Source: an uncultured Pseudoteredinibacter sp. (GTDB lineage: Bacteria; Pseudomonadota; Gammaproteobacteria; Pseudomonadales; Cellvibrionaceae). Taken from it: 64,000 nucleotides of DNA. The notes under the pieces are model-generated. The model was not told the DNA's origin and did not search any database. It saw only the letters and a list, made by a program, of their open reading frames with translations. Made by a program: the position numbers and the translations under genes. The DNA lies in NCBI RefSeq assembly GCF_947502065.1, contig NZ_CANMYE010000001.1:1116001-1180000 (forward strand), read 5' to 3'. Below are positions 36,732 to 44,304 of this stretch, piece after piece (within the stretch, counting starts at the first letter, position 1; each line of letters begins with the position of its first letter).

Positions 36732-38195
36732 TCAGTAATCTTGGCTTACATTGTAAACCCGCAAGATTTCCTCATAAGTAGTTTCACCAGCAAGTAGCTT
36801 ATCTATGCAGTGGCTATGCAAGGATCGATCATGTACTTTTTTAAAATGGATTTCTTGTTGCGCATTAATGGCTTCGAGGTTTGTTTTCTGTAATTGCTGC
36901 TGTGCGTGTTTATCTATTAAGATCATTTCAAAAACGGCTACTCGTCCACTGTAGCCGCTTTGATCACACCCAGGGCATCCTTTAGCTTCATAAATAACTT
37001 GCCCGGCAAGGTTAAGGTGGCCAAGATGTTCAGCCTGCTCGGTAGATATTTCACTGGCTTGGCGACAATGTTCGCATAGTTTTCTTAATAGGCGTTGGGC
37101 AATAATTGCTTTGAGCGCACTGGCCAGCAAAAAGGATTCCTGCCCGAGATCCAATAGACGAGTAATTGCTTCATCCGCATTATTGGTGTGCAGAGTACTC
37201 AAAACCAGGTGGCCAGTTAAGCTGGCCTGAGTCGCGATGCTGGCTGTTTCGGCATCTCGTATTTCTCCAACCATAAGTACATCTGGATCTTGTCGCAGAA
37301 TGGCTCGCAAGGCTTTGGCGAAACCCATATCGATTGCTGAGTTAACCGGCACTTGGCCGATACCTGCCAGTTCATACTCGATAGGGTCTTCCACCGTAAG
37401 AATATTTTTTTCGCTACTATGGATATCCTGTAGGGCCGCATAGAGGCTGCTCGTTTTCCCTGCTCCGGTAGGCCCGCAAACCAGAATAAGCCCATGATTT
37501 TGCCGGATAACTTTCTTGAACTCTTTTAACAAAGGGCCTGGGAGGCCTAGCTGGTCGATGCTTATTTGTTGCTGGGACTTATCGAGTAAGCGCAGTACTA
37601 ATCTCTCTCCGTGATTCGCAGGGATGGTTGAAATGCGCAGATCTATGGGTTTGCCTGCAAGATTTACGGTCATACGACCATCTTGCGGGAGCCGCTGTTC
37701 AGCAATATCCAGCTCTGCAAGAACCTTTATACGTGAACAAAGGCGAGGGGCAATTTCACCCTGTAGGCTTTGGACTTCTTGTAAGACGCCATCGATTCGA
37801 AAGCGAATAGCAAGTTGTCCTTTAAATGGCTCTATATGAATATCTGATGCCTGGCGGCGAATTGCTTGGCTTAATAAGCGGTTGAACAATTTAATGATGG
37901 GCGCGTCGTCGCCCTCGGCAAGCAACTCGATATCTTTGTCTTGCCAGAGGCTATGCTCTTCTATAGCGTCTTCGTCCAGTACTTCACTTTGAGATTGATA
38001 AAAGCTCTGAAGCTTTGCTTGAAACTCCTCAGCTTCAAGTTGATGGACCTCTATCCCCGGAGCTAAACGTCTCTGCACCTCCAATAAGCTGTCTAAACTG
38101 GTATCGGCGGTAATAAAAACACGACTTATAGTGGAGTCGCTATGACTCACAAAAATAGCGTTCTGACGGGCGAATTCGAAGTTCAATTTATCCAT
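36732..38195 (-). CDS. gspE: Type II secretion ATPase GspE
   Basis: A 487-aa secretion ATPase that powers pseudopilus extension. Walker A is GPTGAGKTSSLYAAL, Walker B is PDVLMVGEIRD, and the His box reads LVLSTLHTNNA. The four-Cys zinc motif is present (CEHC...CPGC). The N-terminal N1/N2 part is about 110 residues, enough to bind GspL. It follows gspD by 11 bases. Confidence 0.96.
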   Translation of the reverse strand: MDKLNFEFARQNAIFVSHSDSTISRVFITADTSLDSLLEVQRRLAPGIEVHQLEAEEFQAKLQSFYQSQSEVLDEDAIEEHSLWQDKDIELLAEGDDAPIIKLFNRLLSQAIRRQASDIHIEPFKGQLAIRFRIDGVLQEVQSLQGEIAPRLCSRIKVLAELDIAEQRLPQDGRMTVNLAGKPIDLRISTIPANHGERLVLRLLDKSQQQISIDQLGLPGPLLKEFKKVIRQNHGLILVCGPTGAGKTSSLYAALQDIHSSEKNILTVEDPIEYELAGIGQVPVNSAIDMGFAKALRAILRQDPDVLMVGEIRDAETASIATQASLTGHLVLSTLHTNNADEAITRLLDLGQESFLLASALKAIIAQRLLRKLCEHCRQASEISTEQAEHLGHLNLAGQVIYEAKGCPGCDQSGYSGRVAVFEMILIDKHAQQQLQKTNLEAINAQQEIHFKKVHDRSLHSHCIDKLLAGETTYEEILRVYNVSQDY

Positions 38196-38206
38196 CTAAT
38201 ACACGC

Positions 38207-40162
38207 CTACTCTTCGAATACCGGTAGTACTGGAATAATATCGTTATCTAACAATGGGACGCCGGTGTCCTGTTTTAGCAATTGCTCCGCACGTATATAG
38301 CGATACTTCTTTTGACTTATGGCATTTAATAGCTGCTGATCTCGGATAATGGTTGGGCGTAAGAAAACCATGAGATTGCGTTTGGTTTTCTCGCTATTGT
38401 CGCTCCGAAAAACGCGGCCAAGTAGTGGTATATCGCCCAGTATCGGAACCTTGGAGTTAACTAATTGAACTCGTTCATCCATCAAGCCGCCAAGCACAAT
38501 AGTTTCGCCGTCTTCAGCAAGAACCGTAGTGTTTAGTGTGCGTTTATTTGTTATGAGATCCGAGGCTTGTAAGCCGGTAAGAGAGGAGACTTCCTGTTGG
38601 ATCTTTAGCTGTATAGCATTGCCTTCGTTAATTTGGGGCTTAACTTCTAATTTTATACCGACTTCTTTTCTATCAATGGTTTGAAAAGGATTGCTGTTGT
38701 TACTGCCTGTAGTTGAGCCGGTGATAAACGGAACTTCTTGGCCAACAAGAATGGAAGCTTCTTCGTTATCAGTGACTAAAAGGCTAGGAGTCGACAGAAT
38801 ATTGGAATCGGTATTTTCAGATAGGGCATTAATGAGTACAGCAAAACTTAAGCCATTGCTGCGTAATCGCCCACCTGCGAGATTGAGGCCATTTGCCGAT
38901 GATAGGGCGTTATTCAATGCGTTATCGTTATCAGTCAGCAAGGCGCCAGCTAGCGCAGCGGCGTTCAAGCTGCCAACGCTGCTGCTTAAGCCGCCACCAA
39001 TCTGGCCATCTTTACCGACCAACCACTGTACGCCGAGCTCTTTCGCTAAGGAATCAGAGAGCTCAACGATTATTGCTTCAATAAGTACTTGTGCGCGGCG
39101 AATATCCAGTTGTGAAATAAGTGCCTTAGCATCACTTACGGCTTGTTGGGTGCCAGTTAAGATCAAGGCATTAATATCTTCATCCACTTCTACATTGAGT
39201 GCTTTATCTGTATTGGCCTGCTGTTTGCCAGCGATGCCTTGTTTTGGCTGTTCAATGCCTTGTAGAATTTTTTGTAGCTTAATAGCGTTTGCGTATTGTA
39301 AATAGACCACCTGGTGGCGTTGCTGCTGATCGTTACCCTTATCTAGCTCTCGTAAAATGCTGCGAAATCTTAGGCGTTCTCGGCTGGGTCCTCGCAGTAA
39401 TACGCTATTGCTGTTCTGATCGTAGGCGATGGCGACTTTGTTGTTTTTTTCATCCCCGTTTGCCTTTAGCAGGGCGCTTAATAGTTGAGCCATGCTAGCG
39501 GCGGAGCTGTTCTTTAAAGGGATGGCTTCTAAATCTTGTTGGCCTTGCTGATCTACGTTCTCCGCTATTTTTAATAGTCTTTTAATGTTGGCTGATCGGT
39601 CAGTGATGATTAGTGTGTTGCTTGGCTCATAAGCATTGATAACACCAATTCGGCTGTCGACAAGAGGGCGCAAAGTATTAAGTAAGCTTTTAGCGGCGAC
39701 ATGATCTAAGTGAATAACCCTGGTAATTATTGCGTCGCTGGCCTCGGTATCTTCACCTATGGAAACTAAACCGCCTTCGAGTTTTGCCTGCGGGGCGAGC
39801 ACGACTTTTAATATGTTTTCGCCTTGTAATACAGCCATATACCCATGTGCTTGTAATTGGCTGAGAAAAATTTCATAAACTTCATCGGCACTTAAGGATT
39901 TTCGGCTGTTGATGTTTACCCGACCTTTAACGCGCGGGTCTATGATGATTGTTCGCCCTGTTATTTTACCTACTGAGGTTATGAATTCGCGCATTTCGAC
40001 ATCGTTCATGGTGAACTCAAATTGTTCGCTTTTTGCCGCTTGGGCAAAGGATGCAGCAATAACAATTAGCAGGTAAGCCTGAACTCGAAGTGCGCTGTTT
40101 TTTATACTGCCCAAGGTCTTACTAAGAGGCAAGCGTGGTGAGATTTTACCGTTTTTTATCAT
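38207..40162 (-). CDS. gspD: Type II secretion outer membrane secretin GspD
   Basis: A 651-aa secretin. The ATG at 40162 is chosen over one at 40174 because GGA lies seven bases before it. After a signal peptide (YLLIVIAASFAQA), the N0 domain begins FEFTMNDVEMREFI and N1-N3 domains follow to about residue 350. The secretin domain has VPFITGSTTGSNN, VGIKLEVKPQI and VPILGDIPLLGRVFRS. It forms the outer membrane channel. It lies 49 bases after gspC. The C-terminal S-domain is short, and no pilotin gene is present in the window. Confidence 0.95.
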   Translation of the reverse strand: MIKNGKISPRLPLSKTLGSIKNSALRVQAYLLIVIAASFAQAAKSEQFEFTMNDVEMREFITSVGKITGRTIIIDPRVKGRVNINSRKSLSADEVYEIFLSQLQAHGYMAVLQGENILKVVLAPQAKLEGGLVSIGEDTEASDAIITRVIHLDHVAAKSLLNTLRPLVDSRIGVINAYEPSNTLIITDRSANIKRLLKIAENVDQQGQQDLEAIPLKNSSAASMAQLLSALLKANGDEKNNKVAIAYDQNSNSVLLRGPSRERLRFRSILRELDKGNDQQQRHQVVYLQYANAIKLQKILQGIEQPKQGIAGKQQANTDKALNVEVDEDINALILTGTQQAVSDAKALISQLDIRRAQVLIEAIIVELSDSLAKELGVQWLVGKDGQIGGGLSSSVGSLNAAALAGALLTDNDNALNNALSSANGLNLAGGRLRSNGLSFAVLINALSENTDSNILSTPSLLVTDNEEASILVGQEVPFITGSTTGSNNSNPFQTIDRKEVGIKLEVKPQINEGNAIQLKIQQEVSSLTGLQASDLITNKRTLNTTVLAEDGETIVLGGLMDERVQLVNSKVPILGDIPLLGRVFRSDNSEKTKRNLMVFLRPTIIRDQQLLNAISQKKYRYIRAEQLLKQDTGVPLLDNDIIPVLPVFEE

Positions 40163-40211
40163 TGTTATTTCCATTAAGGTAAAGAGGCTTAATCCTAAGT
40201 TAAAGGTTTGC

Positions 40212-41006
40212 TTAAAAAACTAGTGTGAGTTGGCGCTCGGTACCATTTCGATTTAATTGCAGTTCAATTTTCCCGCTGCTCAATAGTCTGGGCACAGAGC
40301 TTAAGCCGATATCGGCAATGGGTGTGTCATTGATGTGGGTAAGCTGGTCGCCAGTTTTTAATCCAGCCTGTGTAAAAAGCGTGGCTGACGTGCTAGGGGC
40401 TAGCGATAAGCTCGTAAGTTTGCCGTTTTGGTAATTAGCCTGTGCCTGGATGTGATCTGCAAGTGAATTGGGTTGCTCTAAGACGATTGTTTTGAGTTGT
40501 GGCAACTTGATAACAGTTTCTGAAAGCCCTTGTTTAATTTCTTTTCCATTAAGCCCTAGGCGCTTTTCACCCCAGGGGCCTGATAACGTGATGTTATCAG
40601 TGGCGATGGCTGTTATCGAAATATTATCTTGTTCAGGCAAATATTCGCCTACCGACATAAGCAGTTGCTCCTCATGCCAGCGTATAATCGCAAAAGACTG
40701 TTTGGCGTTACTGCGAACTAGGCCAACGAGCTCAACTTGATCAAGCTCCTGCCAGCTCTTGGCTTGTTGATCAAGAATTGTGTCTATTTTATCTGTTGAT
40801 ATTTGAGGTTTCGCTTCAGATTCGGCCGTGGCTAAGGGGGGCTGGCTTTCAGTATTCGCTTTGTTGGGTGACAGGTAGCGAACCAGGCTCAATAAAACAA
40901 TAACTAAAACGATGACTAGGAAAAGCCATTCTAGGATCGCTAGGCGATTACGGCCGAGAGGTAAGTGGCTGTAAATGGGGTATAGTGCTGCGCGAATTAA
41001 TGACAT
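40212..41006 (-). CDS. gspC: Type II secretion inner membrane protein GspC
   Basis: A 264-aa protein that connects the inner membrane platform with the secretin. One membrane helix lies at about residues 26-43, the homology region at about 90-160 (QVELVGLVRSNAKQSFAIIR), and a PDZ-like domain at about 185-264 (LFTQAGLKTGDQLTHINDTP). It is the first gene of the leftward gsp operon. Confidence 0.88.
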   Translation of the reverse strand: MSLIRAALYPIYSHLPLGRNRLAILEWLFLVIVLVIVLLSLVRYLSPNKANTESQPPLATAESEAKPQISTDKIDTILDQQAKSWQELDQVELVGLVRSNAKQSFAIIRWHEEQLLMSVGEYLPEQDNISITAIATDNITLSGPWGEKRLGLNGKEIKQGLSETVIKLPQLKTIVLEQPNSLADHIQAQANYQNGKLTSLSLAPSTSATLFTQAGLKTGDQLTHINDTPIADIGLSSVPRLLSSGKIELQLNRNGTERQLTLVF

Positions 41007-41380
41007 GCCGCCGTTGCCGAAATACTAAGTTATACATTTTATTTGATTTTTAACTCTGCTTTTAAACCAGCTTCCTAAGCTTTGCCTGTCACCTCTATTT
41101 GGGTGACAAGGTGGCGCTTTGTTGGGTGCTGCTGTCCAGAGTAAGTGATCTTAGACTAACACAAAATTACCTAGGATTACCCCTCGCTGCTATGGCTATT
41201 TTTGGCAATGGTAATCAAAAAGTATAACGCGCTCATGATTTGTTCAAATGTATGAGTTGGCAATTCGGCTTAGGAGTGGAATAGCTGTAAATAAGCGCTT
41301 GAATAATAAAGCGCCCCCTGGGGCGCTTTATTAGGCCTTAATGCAGCACTGTGTGATTTTAGATCTATGCTGTCCGGTTT
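41007..41380. other. Intergenic region between gspC and gdhA
   Basis: It holds the gdhA terminator and, presumably, the promoter of the gsp operon. No further gene or named operator was seen. Confidence 0.6.
41305..41332 (-). terminator. Rho-independent terminator of gdhA
   Basis: The stem AATAAAGCGCCCC / GGGGCGCTTTATT with a very short loop, A/T-rich at both feet, lies about 50 bases past the gdhA stop. It could work in either direction. Confidence 0.88.
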
Positions 41381-42748
41381 CTAGATGACGCCGTAGGCAA
41401 TCATGGCATTGGCAACTTTGTTAAAACCGGCAACATTAGCACCGCGGACATAGTCAATATAATCGTCCCCTGGGTTTTGGCCGTACTCCATGCAGTTATC
41501 ATGAATGGTCTGCATGATATTGCGCAGTTGTCGGTTTAAATTACTTTCATCCCAGGAAATACGGGCAGAATTCTGACTCATCTCTAGCCCTGATACGGCA
41601 ACCCCGCCTGCGTTTGCGGCTTTACTGGGTGCGTACATAATGCGAGCTTTTTGGAACACCTCAACGCCACCAGCGGTGGTGGGCATATTGGCGCCCTCAG
41701 AGACAGCCATGCAGCCATTTTTAACCAACATCAATGCATCTTCTTCGAGGAGCTCGTTTTGGGTGGCGCAAGGGAAGGCGAGGTCGCAGGGTACTTTCCA
41801 TGGGCGTTCGCCGGCATGAAAACTCGCTTCAGGGTATTCCTCTACATATTCAGAGATTCGGCCACGCTTTACATTTTTAAGGTGCAGCACAAAGTCTAGC
41901 TTGTCTTCATCAATACCTTGAGGGTCGTGAATGAAGCCCGATGAGTCAGACAGTGTTAGTACCTTGGCTCCAAGTTCGATAAGTTTTTTACTGGCGTAGC
42001 TGGCGACATTGCCGGAACCCGAAACGACAGCAGTTTTGCCTGCGAGAGTTTGATTTCGTACTTTCAGCATGTCTTCAAGCATGTAAACGGCGCCGAATCC
42101 TGTGGCCTCCGTTCTTACTAAGCTACCACCATATTCAAGGCCTTTGCCGGTAAGGATGCCGGTGAATTCATTGGTTAATCGCTTGTGTTGGCCAAACATA
42201 TAGCCGATTTCTCTAGCGCCAACCCCAATATCACCGGCCGGTACATCTGTATCGGCTCCGATGTGTCTAAACAACTGTGTCATAAAGGCCTGGCAAAAGC
42301 GCATAACCTCTCTGTCGGATTTACCCTTGGGGTTAAAATCTGAGCCACCTTTACCGCCACCCATAGGTAAACCGGTTAAGCTATTTTTAAAGGTTTGTTC
42401 AAAGGCCAAAAACTTTAACGTCGATAGGGTGACATCGTGGTGAAATCTAAGGCCACCCTTGTAGGGGCCAATTGCATTATTACACTGTACTCGATAGCCG
42501 CGATTTACTCTTACATTGCCTTCATCGTCTTCCCAGCACACCCTAAAACTGACGATTCTATCGGGCTCTGTCATACGTTCCAGAATACGCGCTTCTTTAT
42601 AAATAGGCTTGTCTTGTATGTAGGGGATTATTGTTTCTACAACTTCATGTACAGCCTGGTGGAAATCTGATTCGCCTGGGTTTCGACGAATCAGGCCTTG
42701 CATAAAATCATCTATTTCACTTTGAACGGCACTAGAGTGTTGTGTCAT
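41381..42748 (-). CDS. gdhA: NADP-specific glutamate dehydrogenase
   Basis: A 455-aa hexameric-type enzyme that makes glutamate from 2-oxoglutarate and ammonium. The substrate region KGGLRFHHDVTLSTLKFLAF, PMGGGKGGSDF with catalytic Lys, and PAGDIGVGAREIGYMFGQ are conserved. The Rossmann motif is VVSGSGNVASYA. The size (~450 aa) fits the NADP-dependent class. AAGGAG precedes the ATG. It is monocistronic. Confidence 0.97.
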   Translation of the reverse strand: MTQHSSAVQSEIDDFMQGLIRRNPGESDFHQAVHEVVETIIPYIQDKPIYKEARILERMTEPDRIVSFRVCWEDDEGNVRVNRGYRVQCNNAIGPYKGGLRFHHDVTLSTLKFLAFEQTFKNSLTGLPMGGGKGGSDFNPKGKSDREVMRFCQAFMTQLFRHIGADTDVPAGDIGVGAREIGYMFGQHKRLTNEFTGILTGKGLEYGGSLVRTEATGFGAVYMLEDMLKVRNQTLAGKTAVVSGSGNVASYASKKLIELGAKVLTLSDSSGFIHDPQGIDEDKLDFVLHLKNVKRGRISEYVEEYPEASFHAGERPWKVPCDLAFPCATQNELLEEDALMLVKNGCMAVSEGANMPTTAGGVEVFQKARIMYAPSKAANAGGVAVSGLEMSQNSARISWDESNLNRQLRNIMQTIHDNCMEYGQNPGDDYIDYVRGANVAGFNKVANAMIAYGVI

Positions 42749-43180
42749 GTTTGGCTCCTTGATGAGTAGCTCGCTTATACTCTTTATTGTTGGCTAATTA
42801 GAGCAATGCATTGGCGCTAGTATTTAAAAATTCGATCTTATTGCTTAAGTGTAGCAGCCAAAGTACCAACGACATTGCCAGAGTTGGCTTGGCAATTAAA
42901 GCTGGAGGTGTGTTTAAGCGTCACTTTTAGCATGCCCTAGTGAGCACATTTATCGCTTCTGCCTGCTAGTATCCAGTTTGGCGTTTAAAAGCACAGTTAG
43001 TTAAACAAAGCTGCTATATGCTATGTTTGCGGCAGCAGTGTGCCATACTTAAGGTAAGGCAAAGATAAGAAGTTACTTTAAGTTGCAAACGTAAGGACAT
43101 AATTGTTAAGGTTGACAGTGGATAACTAGTAGAATCGGGTTCATTGGAAGGCAACCCTCTCATAGACAACGAGGCCAGTG
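42749..43180. other. Divergent intergenic region between gdhA and the FHA-kinase-TPS unit
   Basis: A 432-base gap without an ORF of interest. It should hold the promoters of gdhA and of the FHA/kinase/two-partner secretion block. No operator was recognised. Confidence 0.5.
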
Positions 43181-44233
43181 ATGGAGTTAACGTTAACGGT
43201 TCAAAAAGCCCCCCACGGCGCTGAGCATATGCTGGGTAAGTCGTTCCGGTTTTGGGCGGTAGGTTGTCGAATGGGGCGTGCGGCCAATAACGACATTGTA
43301 CTTGTCGATCCCCAGCGCTATGTGTCTTCTAATCATGCGGTTATTACTTTCGAGGGTGGCCAATTTACCATCATCGATCAATCGGCCAATGGACTTTTTA
43401 TCGATGGCTCGCCAACATCTCTAGGCGTCGGTCGTCGCCATGTTATCTCTCAAGGCGAAATGTTAGGCGCAGGTGAGTATCTTTTAAAGGTCAGCCTAAG
43501 TGCGCAGCCAAACCAGTCGCCACAATCAAATGTGGTCAGTATCGCTGCAGAAAGCTCATCTATTCCTCAAGTGGCGTCTCAACCGCCGGCCTCTTCGGCG
43601 ACGCCTCCCCCTCAGGTAAGGGATTGTAATTCTACCTCCGACCCTGTCCAATTAGCATTACAACTGGGCTTACAGGGAATGAGTGAAGAACAGCTTAATG
43701 GTATTTCCTCCGAGATTTGTGATGTGGTTAAACGCTGCGTGGAAGGCGTTATGGTCATATTGGGTAATCGGAGAAATATGAAAAGCCAGCTGCATATGGA
43801 TATGACCCAGATACAGCCGGCAAACAATAATGCATTGAAGTTCTCTGTTTCGGCTGATGAGGCTTTGGAGACCATGTTTGCCAAGTCAGGCGAAGGCTAT
43901 ATGGCTCCTGCCAACAGTATTAAAGAAGCTTTCCAAGATATCGCTGATCACCAAGTAGCGATGATGGCCGCGATGATGCAGGCATCTCAGCAAATGATGA
44001 TGCGTTTTCATCCCGATCAATTGGAAAGTGAATTTGCTCAGATGAGTCAAACCAAGGGTTTGTTTTCATCGAAGCAAAAACCTTGGGATATGTATAAAGA
44101 TTATTATAAACAGATGGTTGGCGCACAGCGTAGCTCTGTAAATGATCAATTTATTGAAGATTTTGCCGCTGCTTATGAGCAGCAGCTGCAACTGATCAAT
44201 ATGGATCGTAAACAAGGTAATACTGTGAATTAG
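43181..44233 (+). CDS. TagH-like FHA-domain protein
   Basis: A 350-aa cytoplasmic protein. The ATG at 43181 has GAGG a few bases upstream; a GTG three bases earlier is also in frame. The N-terminal FHA domain (about 1-105) keeps the phosphothreonine-binding residues: GRAANNDIVL, SSNHAVI and NG in QSANGLFIDG. After a Pro/Ser linker, the C-terminal domain (about 180-345) matches the type VI secretion FHA C-terminal domain (NNNALKFS, EAFQDIADHQVAMMAAM, RFHPDQLE). TagH/Fha proteins in type VI systems bind phosphorylated partners downstream of the kinase PpkA. No type VI genes are in the window; the kinase gene follows 71 bases on. Confidence 0.9.
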   Translation: MELTLTVQKAPHGAEHMLGKSFRFWAVGCRMGRAANNDIVLVDPQRYVSSNHAVITFEGGQFTIIDQSANGLFIDGSPTSLGVGRRHVISQGEMLGAGEYLLKVSLSAQPNQSPQSNVVSIAAESSSIPQVASQPPASSATPPPQVRDCNSTSDPVQLALQLGLQGMSEEQLNGISSEICDVVKRCVEGVMVILGNRRNMKSQLHMDMTQIQPANNNALKFSVSADEALETMFAKSGEGYMAPANSIKEAFQDIADHQVAMMAAMMQASQQMMMRFHPDQLESEFAQMSQTKGLFSSKQKPWDMYKDYYKQMVGAQRSSVNDQFIEDFAAAYEQQLQLINMDRKQGNTVN

Positions 44234-44304
44234 CGCTTCTTCCAGGCTTGCCAGCATCATTCAAGTCGCATACGGAGTGCGACTGGTCTAGCCGGGATGA
44301 AGTC

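Noticed and set aside
38691..39305. 204-codon frame antisense to gspD
   Set aside because: Entirely inside a strongly supported secretin gene; composition (Ser/Leu/Pro-rich) is that of a shadow frame.
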